DNA of 60,367 nt from AV69 sp036498205 (GTDB taxonomy: Bacteria > Verrucomicrobiota > Verrucomicrobiia > Chthoniobacterales > UBA10450). The translations under genes were made by a program, and so were the position numbers. Numbering within the stretch: the stretch's first letter is position 1; every line of letters begins with the position of its first letter. Below are positions 43,184 to 51,425 of this stretch, one piece after another. The stretch lies in assembly GCA_036498205.1 (NCBI GenBank), contig DASXIC010000047.1, forward strand, positions 1 through 60,367, read 5' to 3'. The notes under the pieces are model-generated. The model saw only the letters and a program-made list of their open reading frames with translations, ran no database searches and was not told where the DNA came from.

Positions 43184-44590
43184 GTGACCGACCGGCCAAT
43201 CGATAAGCCCGGCAAAAAAAGAATCGTCATCCTGGGCGGTGGGTTCGGCGGAGTGTATGCCGCCATGCAACTGGAAAAACTGCTGCCCCTCGACCCTGTA
43301 ATAGAGATTTGCCTGGTTAGCCACGATAACTTTTTCCTGTTCACGCCAATGCTTCACGAGGTAGCAGCGAGCGATCTCGACATCACAAACATCGTAAACC
43401 CGCTCCGGAAATTACTCCGTAAAGCGGAGGTTTTCGTGGGGGACGTGAACCAGATCGACCTGCCAAACAAGCGAGTCTCGATTTCGCATGGCTATCGCAA
43501 CCATTCGCACCAGATCGACTACGATCATTTGGTCATTGCATTAGGATCAACCACCAACTTTTACGACATCCCGGGTCTCGCTGATCTGGCTTTGCCAATG
43601 AAATCGCTTCGCGATGCCATTCGGCTGCGCGCCCAAATCATTCGACATCTGGAGGAGGCAAATAGCAATTCTGATGAGCGACAAGCATTGCTTACTTTCG
43701 TCGTGGCGGGTGGCGGCTTCGCCGGGGTGGAAACAGTTGCCGCGTTAAATGACTTTGTGCGCGAAGCGCTGCCGTTCTACCCCAATTTGAGGGAAGACAT
43801 GTTGCGCGTCATACTGGTGCATTCCGGCTCGATCCTCTTGCCGGAACTGGGTGAAGACCTGGGCCGCCACACGCAAAAGGTACTGGCGCGGCGCGGGGTG
43901 AGAATACTGCTAAACACCCGGGTCAAGAGCATGACAGAGGACAGGGTCTTTGTAGCCTACAGGGCTCCAATCCCATGCAGCACCTTGGTGTGGACTGCGG
44001 GTACCGTGCCGAGCCCGCTTATCGCATCGCTCCCTTGCGCCAAAGAACGAGGCCGAATAGTGGTGAATCAATTCCTGCAGGTCTCCGATTCACCCGAGGT
44101 GTGGGCAGTAGGAGACTGTGCATTTGTGCCGGACAGCAGAAATCCAGATAAAGCTCACCCCCCAACCGCGCAACATGCAATCCGTGAAGGTAGGGTTGTC
44201 GCGCAAAATATCGCGGCCGCACTTTTAGGTCGCCCTCTAAAATCATTTTCCTTCAGGACCATTGGTTTGCTAGCCTCAATCGGTCGCCGAGCGGGGGTGG
44301 CGCGGATTTTTGGTTTCAATTTCTCCGGCTTTTTCGCCTGGTGGATGTGGCGGACGATTTATCTGAGCAAACTGCCCGGCCTGGACAAAAAGGTTCGCGT
44401 GGCATTCGATTGGACGCTGGATCTTCTCTTCCCGAAGGACGTTTGCGCAGTGTATGACCTATCTCACCATCGCGGTTTCGCTCGGGAAAAGTACGCTAAA
44501 GAGCCCGTTGGAAACAATGGTCAGTACCCGGCAGATGCGCAGCTGCCAAACCCGTTGCCTCATTTTTCGGCGCGTTCGCTTGCGCCATGA
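43184..44590 (+). CDS. Type II NADH dehydrogenase-like FAD oxidoreductase
   Basis: 468 residues, GTG start with GAGG 6-9 bp upstream. FAD-binding RIVILGGGFGGVYAAMQLEK, the NAD-binding fold TFVVAGGGFAGVETVAALND near residue 170, and VWAVGDCAFVPD with PTAQHAIREG near the C-terminus match NDH-2. The final hydrophobic/amphipathic stretch (FSGFFAWWMWRTIYLSKLPG) would attach it to the inner membrane. It passes electrons from NADH to quinone without pumping protons. It is 39 bp after tatA, probably co-transcribed, and overlaps the end of the convergent PAS gene by 31 bp. Confidence 0.9.
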   Translation: MTDRPIDKPGKKRIVILGGGFGGVYAAMQLEKLLPLDPVIEICLVSHDNFFLFTPMLHEVAASDLDITNIVNPLRKLLRKAEVFVGDVNQIDLPNKRVSISHGYRNHSHQIDYDHLVIALGSTTNFYDIPGLADLALPMKSLRDAIRLRAQIIRHLEEANSNSDERQALLTFVVAGGGFAGVETVAALNDFVREALPFYPNLREDMLRVILVHSGSILLPELGEDLGRHTQKVLARRGVRILLNTRVKSMTEDRVFVAYRAPIPCSTLVWTAGTVPSPLIASLPCAKERGRIVVNQFLQVSDSPEVWAVGDCAFVPDSRNPDKAHPPTAQHAIREGRVVAQNIAAALLGRPLKSFSFRTIGLLASIGRRAGVARIFGFNFSGFFAWWMWRTIYLSKLPGLDKKVRVAFDWTLDLLFPKDVCAVYDLSHHRGFAREKYAKEPVGNNGQYPADAQLPNPLPHFSARSLAP

Positions 44591-45084
44591 GCGGATGGCG
44601 GTAAATCGTCGCTTACCTCAGGCGGCAATATCAATAACTTGCAGGTGCGTTGATGCCGAGTGGGCTCGGGAATTTCGACAACGAAGCCAACAATCCTAAC
44701 AACGTCACACGGCGCGCTCGGACGAAAGATCGAAATTCTTTCAACGTGCACCCACTGTGCGCCGTCTTTGTCCCGCACAATTCGAAACTCGCTCGTCTTG
44801 TGCGCGGGACAATTCGGCCGGAAGGGTTGCATCGCGATTTCGTAAAAACAACGCCGATCCTCCGGATGCACGCATTGCAAGAGCAATTGAAATTCAGCGG
44901 GTACATCGCGCGGAACTCCGAGAATGTGTCTCAGCTCGTATGACCAATATTGTTCGCCTGTGTCGAAGTTGACGTCGAACAAGCCGACGTCCTCTGCGCT
45001 CCAGCGTTTGGGTGCGATCTGTTTTCCTAGTTGGGTCGTTACGCCCAGCCTGGGACCAGGCTCGTGTGCAGCTCGCTGAAACAT
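44560..45084 (-). CDS. Stand-alone PAS-domain protein
   Basis: 174 residues with one PAS_3-type domain at about 30-135 (FDVNFDTGEQYWSYELRHIL, CVHPEDRRCF, and EFRIVRDKDGAQWVHVERIS). There is no kinase, cyclase, GGDEF or DNA-binding part. The last residues are encoded by DNA that overlaps the NDH-2 3' end. It may sense redox state or a small ligand and act by protein contact, or be the remnant of a larger sensor. No start signal is clear. Confidence 0.7.
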   Translation of the reverse strand: MFQRAAHEPGPRLGVTTQLGKQIAPKRWSAEDVGLFDVNFDTGEQYWSYELRHILGVPRDVPAEFQLLLQCVHPEDRRCFYEIAMQPFRPNCPAHKTSEFRIVRDKDGAQWVHVERISIFRPSAPCDVVRIVGFVVEIPEPTRHQRTCKLLILPPEVSDDLPPSAHGASERAEK

Positions 45085-45377
45085 ACGCGCAGTGTATTTA
45101 CTGACGACATCTGCCGGCCCGCATCGGTTACACTCAAATCAAAATATTTTGCCCGAGCTCACAAAGAACGACTTCGGCTTTGCAATGAAGACCGGGTCGG
45201 GGAACCGAGCCCTCGAATCGAGGTCGCAACGTAGCGGAGACTTGCTTCCCAGTGTTTTCTGCGGCCCAGAGAACGGCGGGTTAATAAAATCTTCCCTTGA
45301 CAGTCTAGGTAACTGGGTAAAAGAATACTTCACTCACCAAGACTGTCTTGGTAAGAAAGAAATTGGAGGCATTACAA
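45085..45377. other. Regulatory intergenic region upstream of the avidin-like gene
   Basis: 293 bp between divergent genes. The last 80 bp hold a sigma-70-type -35 (TTGACA, 45297-45302) and two palindromic operator-like sites (separate entries). The remainder has no gene I can support. Confidence 0.5.
45295..45351 (+). promoter_or_regulatory. Promoter with two PadR-type operators, avidin-like/cytochrome operon
   Basis: Site 1, CCTTGACAGTCTAGG (45295-45309), covers the -35 TTGACA and is a near-perfect 15-bp palindrome. Site 2, CCAAGACTGTCTTGG (45337-45351), is a perfect 15-bp palindrome. Their centres are 42 bp apart, about four helical turns. AAGAAT (45321-45326) is a possible -10 with 18-bp spacing. 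The same pair stands before padR. Confidence 0.65.
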
Positions 45378-45845
45378 ATGAAAAAGCGTGCGCAGATCTC
45401 ATATATTCTTTATCTGGCCGTTATCACGGCGTGCACTCTGTCGGCGAGCCGGGCTCAGGATCCTTCACTCCCGAGCAAGCTTCTCGGTAAATGGACGCAG
45501 GAGATGGTGGGAGCACGCACTGGCGGCGCTGTCATTAACATCACCGGGGTTGATGCGGCCACTGGCCGGGTGACCGGAAAATATATTCCGCCATCGGGCC
45601 CTGCGGTGGGAAAAGAATTCGATGTCGTTGGCTGGATAAGCTCAGCGCCACCAGCAGAGAAAGCGGACAATGTAATCACCGTCTCGTTTACCGTAAGTCT
45701 CTCGACCTATGGAAGCATTTCGAGCGAGACCGGTTACCTGAAAGACAACAAAATTTTTGCGATGTGGCACAACGTTCGCCCTAACACCGCCTATGACTGG
45801 GCCCACATCGCTACCGGCGAGGATATCTGGACAAAGGCCCCCTAA
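45378..45845 (+). CDS. Secreted avidin-family protein
   Basis: 155 residues from ATG 45378, with GGAGG 8 bp upstream. Signal peptide to about residue 26 (ASRAQ). The mature 129 residues follow the avidin/streptavidin order: LLGKWTQEM (first strand), GRVTGKYIPPSG (Tyr69 at the streptavidin Tyr43 site), VVGWISSAPPA, TVSFTVSL, SISSETGYL, NKIFAMWHN (Trp130, streptavidin Trp108), AYDWAHIATGEDIWTK (Trp141 and Asp149, matching Trp120 and Asp128). Several other biotin-contact residues differ (Trp79 becomes Leu, Trp92 becomes Glu), so the ligand may not be biotin. It is controlled by the PadR-type operators and followed after 18 bp by a cytochrome c gene. Confidence 0.75.
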   Translation: MKKRAQISYILYLAVITACTLSASRAQDPSLPSKLLGKWTQEMVGARTGGAVINITGVDAATGRVTGKYIPPSGPAVGKEFDVVGWISSAPPAEKADNVITVSFTVSLSTYGSISSETGYLKDNKIFAMWHNVRPNTAYDWAHIATGEDIWTKAP

Positions 45846-45863
45846 CAGATCGCTGGTGTCAGC

Positions 45864-47015
45864 ATGAACCAGTCCAGCGTTTCCATTTTTAGATCCGTTG
45901 TTCTAACACTGGCGATGTTTGCTGCGCTTACGGTCGCCTTGGAAAACATCAATGCGCAGACTTCGAGCAAAGAAAAACAGACAGTAGCAATCCCAACTGT
46001 CGAGCAAGGCAATAAGAACATTAGAGTGTTGAACGGTATGCCGGAATCACAGCTGATCCCGACGATGAAATTCATAACCGTGTCGCTCGGCGTGGCGTGC
46101 ACCTATTGCCACGTAATGAAGGAGGGACAAATGGATACCGCCGCCGACGACAAGGAGACGAAGCGGATCGCGCGCAAAATGATGAAAATGGTTATGCAAG
46201 CCAATGCGAAAACATTTCACGGAGAACCGCAGATCAGTTGCTACACGTGTCACCAAGGCAAGGCGATTCCACAGGGCGCGCCGAGTTTCCCGGTTGCGCT
46301 GAAACTTATGCCACCGCCAGGCGCACCGCCTCTTCCTTCGCCAAACGCGACGCCACCGTTGCCGACCGCTGATGAAGTTCTAGATAAGTACACCAATGCC
46401 ATCGGTGGACCGGCAGCCATTGAAAAAATTAAAAGTGCGGTCATTCACGGCTCGGTTGCCAACGCGAGCGGTTCGACTGGCACCTTCGAAGCGGATCAAA
46501 TCGCTCCTGACAAAGGTTACGACATCATGACCACTCAGCGCGGCACGCGCGTTCGGGTGTTGAACAGGCAAAAAGGCTGGGAGAAAACCGCATTCGGAGT
46601 AAATGAACTCGCGGGTCAGCAACTGCAGGATGCGAAACTGTCTCTCGCGCTCTACGGAAATTTGAACCTTAAAGATCAGTTCACGAAATTCGAGGTTGCT
46701 GGGACCGACAAGATCGACAATCACGATGTCTATGTCGTCAAAACGACGAGGCCTGATCAAAAACGCGAACGTCTCTATTTTGACTCGGAGAGCGGATTGC
46801 TCTTGCGACGAGTTACTGAGATGAACTCAAAGGTCGGAGTCATTCCGGAAGCGACGGATTTTGACGATTACCGCGAGGTTGAGGGTGTGAAGCTGCCCGG
46901 AACGATTCGCCTTTCAGCGATAGACACTCAAAATCCAATTTCAACACGCAAGATCGAGAAGATCGAGTTCAACACCTCGATCGATAATTCCAAGTTTGAT
47001 AAGCCGCAGGGATGA
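45864..47015 (+). CDS. Dihaem c-type cytochrome (reaction-centre cytochrome-like) with C-terminal domain
   Basis: 383 residues with a signal peptide. Two haem sites, CTYCH (79-83) and CYTCH (126-130), sit in the sequence layout of a half photosynthetic-reaction-centre cytochrome c subunit: NKNIRVLNGMPESQLIPTMK supplies a methionine ligand before the first haem. A proline-rich linker (about 145-170) leads to a C-terminal domain (180-383) resembling lipoprotein-localisation/outer-membrane-sorting proteins (LYFDSESGLLLRRVTEMNSK). Such proteins are frequent in Acidobacteria and Verrucomicrobia without photosynthesis. It is probably co-transcribed with the avidin-like gene. Confidence 0.85.
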   Translation: MNQSSVSIFRSVVLTLAMFAALTVALENINAQTSSKEKQTVAIPTVEQGNKNIRVLNGMPESQLIPTMKFITVSLGVACTYCHVMKEGQMDTAADDKETKRIARKMMKMVMQANAKTFHGEPQISCYTCHQGKAIPQGAPSFPVALKLMPPPGAPPLPSPNATPPLPTADEVLDKYTNAIGGPAAIEKIKSAVIHGSVANASGSTGTFEADQIAPDKGYDIMTTQRGTRVRVLNRQKGWEKTAFGVNELAGQQLQDAKLSLALYGNLNLKDQFTKFEVAGTDKIDNHDVYVVKTTRPDQKRERLYFDSESGLLLRRVTEMNSKVGVIPEATDFDDYREVEGVKLPGTIRLSAIDTQNPISTRKIEKIEFNTSIDNSKFDKPQG

Positions 47016-47045
47016 CGTCCTCTTCGCCGGCAACAGAGCCGATTC

Positions 47046-47098
47046 TCTTGACAGTCGAAGCAAATAATTGAACAGTTCGTTCACCAAGACTGTCTAGG
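47046..47098 (+). promoter_or_regulatory. Promoter with two PadR-type operators, padR-permease operon
   Basis: Site 1, TCTTGACAGTCGAAG (47046-47060), includes a -35 TTGACA (47048-47053). Site 2, CCAAGACTGTCTAGG (47084-47098), differs from the perfect palindrome at 45337 by one base. Centres are 38 bp apart. Its position before padR suggests autoregulation. Confidence 0.65.
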
Positions 47099-47110
47099 AA
47101 GGGAAATGCC

Positions 47111-47443
47111 ATGGCTAAAGAAAAACCAGACCTTGTTTACGGTACCCTCGACATGTTGATCCTGAAATCGCTGCAGCATGAACCGCGGCATGGTCTGGGC
47201 ATTGCCGATCGGATCCAGCAGATGTCGCGAGACATTCTGCGTGTCGAACAGGGATCGCTTTATCCCGCTCTTTATCGCTTAGAAGCGCAAGGCTGGATCA
47301 AGGCCGACTGGGGTGTTTCCGAAAACAATCGCAAGGCCCGGTATTACAAATTGACCGCAGCGGGGCGGAAACAACTCGCTGCCGAGACCGAACATTGGTC
47401 CCGGATCACTGCCGGGATCGATTTTGTCCTTTCGGGGACTTAG
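47111..47443 (+). CDS. PadR-family transcriptional regulator
   Basis: 110 residues. The winged helix is complete: VYGTLDMLILKSLQHEPRHG, GIADRIQQMSRDILRVEQGS, LYPALYRLEAQGWIKADWG and RKARYYKLTAAGRKQL. The C-terminal helix is short, as in the PadR_subfam_2 group that is typically encoded beside large MacB-like permeases. It most likely binds the palindromes at 45337 and 47084. The permease gene starts 6 bp downstream. Confidence 0.92.
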   Translation: MAKEKPDLVYGTLDMLILKSLQHEPRHGLGIADRIQQMSRDILRVEQGSLYPALYRLEAQGWIKADWGVSENNRKARYYKLTAAGRKQLAAETEHWSRITAGIDFVLSGT

Positions 47444-47448
47444 CGCTT

Positions 47449-50118
47449 ATGCCGCGATTGAATGCATGGGTTCATCGCCTGTTGGGCGTGTTCCGCAAGA
47501 ACCGTCGTGATGCTGAAATGTCAGAAGAGATACAGCAGCATCTGGACGCTCTGACCGAGCGCAATATTGCCGCGGGCATGTCGCCGAAAGAAGCACGCAA
47601 TGCCGCCCTTCGAGAATTCGGGGGCGTGGAGCAGATCAAGGAAAGGGCGCGCGAGCAACGGGTCTGGCTGTGGGCGAATGATTTTCTGCAAGATCTTCGT
47701 TTCGGCGCCCGGATGCTCCGGCGCAACCCTGGCTTCGCCATTCTCGCGACCCTTTGTCTTACCCTTGGGATCGGGACAAATGCTGCCGTTTTTAGCTGGA
47801 TCGAAGGAATTCTGATTCGGCCCTACCCGCTGGTCGCCCACCAGGACCGAATGTTCGCCCTTGGCGGGACCACCCGCGGCGTCACGGAAGGCCACGGAAT
47901 CTCGTATCCTGACTTTGTCGATTTGGAAAAGAACTCAACGCTTTTCGAATCGTTCATCGTCGATCGGATTGTAGGCACGACGCTGAGCGTGGGCGATCGG
48001 GCGGAGCGAGCCTCGGGCGGAATCGTTTCGGCGAATTATTTCGATGCGCTCGGCGTTCGCCCGATGCTTGGCCGTGGTTTCAGACCGGAAGAAGGCACGG
48101 GGCGCAATGCACATCCAGTCACCGTCATTAGTTACCTGACCTGGCAGGACCGTTACAAGGGCGACCCGGAAATCATCGGCAAAACGCAATACCTCAACGG
48201 CGTTCAACATACGATCATTGGCGTCGCGCCGGAGAAATTTCACGGCACTTTTATCGGATACTCGTTTAACTTTTGGGTGCCGACGTCGATGCAGGAAACG
48301 TTTGATTCGACCGGCTACAAACTCGAAGACCGCGGGGCGCGCTGGATTGAAAGTTACGCGTTTTTGAAACCGGGCGTGACGCGCCAGCAAGCGCAGGCCG
48401 AACTGAATGCGATTGCGCAACGCCTCGAGAATGATTTTGCGGAAACAAACCGCGGGCAGGGCTTTCAACTCTACCCTTTGTGGAAAACACCGTTTAACGC
48501 CGTCGGAAATCTGTCGCCCACGTTGGCGATCACAACCGGGGTCGCATTTTTCGTCCTGTTAATCGCCTGCGCTAACGTGAGCAATCTTCTGCTCGCGCGC
48601 TCACTTGTTCGCCGGCATGAAATGACCATGCGTCTCGCGCTTGGTGCCGGGCGCCGGCGTTTGATTAAACAACTTTTCACTGAAGGCCTGCTTCTCTCTC
48701 TAATTGCCGCCGCCGGTGGAATCGTGGTTGCGTACTGGTGCCGTAACGCTCTCGTGCTGATTTCGCCGTCCCGTACTCCAGGTATCACCATTGATTATCC
48801 CGGACAGCTGGACTGGCGTGTTCTGGCCCTCAGCGCAGCGGTTTGCATCGGATCGACAACGCTCTTCGCGTTGATACCTGCGATTCAAGCGAGCCATGTC
48901 GATCTTTCGGGGGCGCTCAAAACCGAAGGGAGCGGAGTGGTTGGTGGTAGCGGTCGATCCCGATTACGCTCAGCGCTCGTGTTCGTTCAGGTGGCGCTGA
49001 GTTTTGTGCTCATTGCCGGAACAGGATTACTGTTCCGAAGCCTGGTGCAAATGCAAAATGCCGATCCGGGATTCTCGACGCGAAATGTCGTCGTATCGGC
49101 GGCAGATCTTTTTTCTGCCGGATACAAGCCCGATCAGGCAAAAATTTTCTACGAACAATTGCTTGAGCGCATCCGGGCACTGCCTGGCGTTCAATCGGCG
49201 ACCTTGGCGCGGGTCAGGCCTTTCAGCTATTCGGTTTACTCATCAGCACCGCTGGAGATCGAAGGCTACCAGCCGCCGCGCAATGAGCAGGTGACGGCGG
49301 ACTACAATCAAGTGGGCGAAGGATACTTTAGCGCGATCGGGATCCCTATTGTGAAAGGGCGGGAATTCACCCGCAACGATGACGAAAACGCACCCCCTAT
49401 GGCGATTGTCAATGAAACGATGGCGGCAAAATATTGGCCTGGCAAAAGCGCGATCGGACAACGACTCAAAGTTAAAGACAAGTGGATGGAGGTCGTCGGC
49501 GTGGCGAAAAACGCGAATTATCGCACAAAACTCGAGAATCTAATGCCCTTCTTCTATGTGCCGGTTCGCCAGAATTTTGTCGTCCAAAACAACTTAATCA
49601 TCCGGACGGAGCAAAGCGCGGCCGCGATCATGAACGCGCTCGCCCGCGAAATCCACGCGCTCGATCCAAATCTCGCGCCGCTGGACGCAATCACTTTGCA
49701 GGAGCAAGTCGACGTCATGAGTTACACGCAACGTCTGGCAGTAGCGTTGCTGGCAATCTTCGGGGGAATGGCCCTCTTTCTCGCCGCGATTGGACTTTAC
49801 GCGGTCATGTCATACGCGGTTTCGCAGAGCACGCGCGAGCTGGGGCTGCGGATGGCATTGGGAGCGAGCGTTTCCGACCTTTTGCGACTGGTCATGTCGC
49901 GTGGATTGCTCTTGACCGGGGGCGGCATCGTCCTGGGTATCGTTGCTGCCCTGACGTTGACGCGGTTGATGGGCAATCTTCTTTTCAAAGTAAGTCCGCG
50001 TGATCCGCTGGCGTTCGGATTAGCACTCTCCGTCATGACCGTGGTCGCGATGCTGGCCTGCTTCTTGCCTGCGTGGCGCGCAACACGGATCGATCCAGTC
50101 CGGGCGTTGCGGATCTGA
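47449..50118 (+). CDS. Large MacB-like ABC permease (PadR-associated ADOP type)
   Basis: 889 residues from ATG 47449. A cytoplasmic prefix (1-85; RNRRDAEMSEEIQQHLDALTER-like, EARNAALREFGGVEQIKERA) is followed by two FtsX/MacB modules, each with a periplasmic MacB_PCD domain and core helices: LLARSLVRRHEMTMRLALGA near 382 and STRELGLRMALGASVSDLLR near 795. This is the full-length permease type common in Acidobacteria and Verrucomicrobia, without an ATPase gene beside it. Substrate is unknown. It is co-transcribed with padR. Confidence 0.9.
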   Translation: MPRLNAWVHRLLGVFRKNRRDAEMSEEIQQHLDALTERNIAAGMSPKEARNAALREFGGVEQIKERAREQRVWLWANDFLQDLRFGARMLRRNPGFAILATLCLTLGIGTNAAVFSWIEGILIRPYPLVAHQDRMFALGGTTRGVTEGHGISYPDFVDLEKNSTLFESFIVDRIVGTTLSVGDRAERASGGIVSANYFDALGVRPMLGRGFRPEEGTGRNAHPVTVISYLTWQDRYKGDPEIIGKTQYLNGVQHTIIGVAPEKFHGTFIGYSFNFWVPTSMQETFDSTGYKLEDRGARWIESYAFLKPGVTRQQAQAELNAIAQRLENDFAETNRGQGFQLYPLWKTPFNAVGNLSPTLAITTGVAFFVLLIACANVSNLLLARSLVRRHEMTMRLALGAGRRRLIKQLFTEGLLLSLIAAAGGIVVAYWCRNALVLISPSRTPGITIDYPGQLDWRVLALSAAVCIGSTTLFALIPAIQASHVDLSGALKTEGSGVVGGSGRSRLRSALVFVQVALSFVLIAGTGLLFRSLVQMQNADPGFSTRNVVVSAADLFSAGYKPDQAKIFYEQLLERIRALPGVQSATLARVRPFSYSVYSSAPLEIEGYQPPRNEQVTADYNQVGEGYFSAIGIPIVKGREFTRNDDENAPPMAIVNETMAAKYWPGKSAIGQRLKVKDKWMEVVGVAKNANYRTKLENLMPFFYVPVRQNFVVQNNLIIRTEQSAAAIMNALAREIHALDPNLAPLDAITLQEQVDVMSYTQRLAVALLAIFGGMALFLAAIGLYAVMSYAVSQSTRELGLRMALGASVSDLLRLVMSRGLLLTGGGIVLGIVAALTLTRLMGNLLFKVSPRDPLAFGLALSVMTVVAMLACFLPAWRATRIDPVRALRI

Positions 50119-50177
50119 TTTCAACTCCCCGGGAGTTGAGAGTTTATTGTCGAGAGGTAGGATCGTTCCTTCCGGCA

Positions 50178-51302
50178 ATGCAAACAAACGTAGCACCGGG
50201 GTTTCGTAAGACTGCGGAAATCTTCGTTCCGGGGGCGAAAACTTTGCCACAGCAGTACTTCGTCTCGGCGAAGATTTTCGCGAAGGAACAGGAAACGATT
50301 TTTTCCGAGCAATGGGTGCTGGTCGGACATCAAAGCCAGATCGCCCGAGCTGGAGATTATTTCGTTACGGAAGTAGCAGGTGAAAGTCTTATCGTCGTCC
50401 GAGATAAAGCGACGAAAGTGCGGGCTTTTTACAACGTTTGCCGTCATCGCGGCACGCGGTTGTGTGAGAAGGAAATTGGTCACCTGTCCGCCATTCAATG
50501 TCCGTATCACGCATGGACTTATTCGCTCGATGGAAAGTTAGTCGGCGCACCGCACATGGACGACCTACCCGGTTTTGATAAAACCGATTACTCGCTTCAT
50601 GCCGTGAACCTGGCAGTGTGGGAAGGATTCATCTTCGTCAATCTTGGCGGCGGCTCCTCCAACGCGGAAAAATGGTTTGCACCTTTGGCGGGAAAATTCA
50701 CTCACTGGAATCTGCCGCATCTGCGCTCGGCGAAACGAATCGAGTATGATGTTCGGGCCAATTGGAAGTTAATCTTCGAGAATTATTCGGAATGCTACCA
50801 CTGTCCCGGAGTACATCCGGCACTGCAGAAGCTGACGCCTTATGATCTGGCGGAAAATGATTTGTGCGAAGGTCCCTTCCTTGGTGGATTCATGCCAATT
50901 ATCAACGGTAAGAGCCTGACCATGAGCGGTCATGCTTGTGCGCTGCCGGTGGGTGACATTCAAGCTCAGGATCACGCCCGCGTTTTCTATTATTCGATTT
51001 TCCCGAACATGCTGCTGAGCATGCACCCGGAGTATGTAATGGTGCATCAGCTCTGGCCGAGGTCGCCGGATCGGTCGCTTATTCTGTGTGATTGGTTTTT
51101 TCATCCAGAAGCGTTTGCGCGCAAAGATTTCAAGCCGGACGACGCGGTCGAATTTTGGGACATGACGAACAAACAGGATTGGCATGTGTGCGAGCTGAGC
51201 CAGCAAGGGATAACATCGCGGGCGTATGAGCCAGGGCCGTACTCTACGCGCGAGAGTATCCCTGCTGCGTGGGACGAATATTATCGCCGCATGATGGCCT
51301 AA
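50178..51302 (+). CDS. Rieske non-haem iron oxygenase, alpha subunit
   Basis: 374 residues from ATG 50178; the frame is open 105 bp upstream into the permease gene but without homology. Rieske cluster ligands C88-x-H90 and C108-x2-H111 (CRHRG, CPYHAW). The catalytic domain has the mononuclear iron motif ENYSECYHCPGVHP. Layout and length resemble choline/carnitine/betaine monooxygenases and phenylpropionate-type enzymes. No reductase or ferredoxin gene is adjacent. Its position upstream of kynA suggests, but does not show, a role in aromatic or amine catabolism. Confidence 0.88.
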   Translation: MQTNVAPGFRKTAEIFVPGAKTLPQQYFVSAKIFAKEQETIFSEQWVLVGHQSQIARAGDYFVTEVAGESLIVVRDKATKVRAFYNVCRHRGTRLCEKEIGHLSAIQCPYHAWTYSLDGKLVGAPHMDDLPGFDKTDYSLHAVNLAVWEGFIFVNLGGGSSNAEKWFAPLAGKFTHWNLPHLRSAKRIEYDVRANWKLIFENYSECYHCPGVHPALQKLTPYDLAENDLCEGPFLGGFMPIINGKSLTMSGHACALPVGDIQAQDHARVFYYSIFPNMLLSMHPEYVMVHQLWPRSPDRSLILCDWFFHPEAFARKDFKPDDAVEFWDMTNKQDWHVCELSQQGITSRAYEPGPYSTRESIPAAWDEYYRRMMA

Positions 51303-51363
51303 GTGGATCAACCGGTCCCTCGCGCGACGGTTGATTCCGTCGGCTTCGCTGACAATGCTTAAT

Positions 51364-51385
51364 ATCGAGCAAGGTATTGCTCGAT
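51364..51385. repeat. Perfect stem-loop between Rieske and kynA genes
   Basis: ATCGAGCAA-GGTA-TTGCTCGAT is a perfect 9-bp inverted repeat. It may be a weak terminator for the Rieske gene or an operator for kynA, whose ATG is 41 bp downstream. There is no T-tract. Confidence 0.45.
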
Positions 51386-51425
51386 CTACTTTGACGGATG
51401 TCCGCCTCGCGTGGGATGATCAGCC

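Noticed and set aside
31683..44590. Reading the island as a horizontally acquired mobile element
   Set aside because: No integrase, transposase, tRNA or direct repeats are seen at its borders, and composition by eye is like the flanks.
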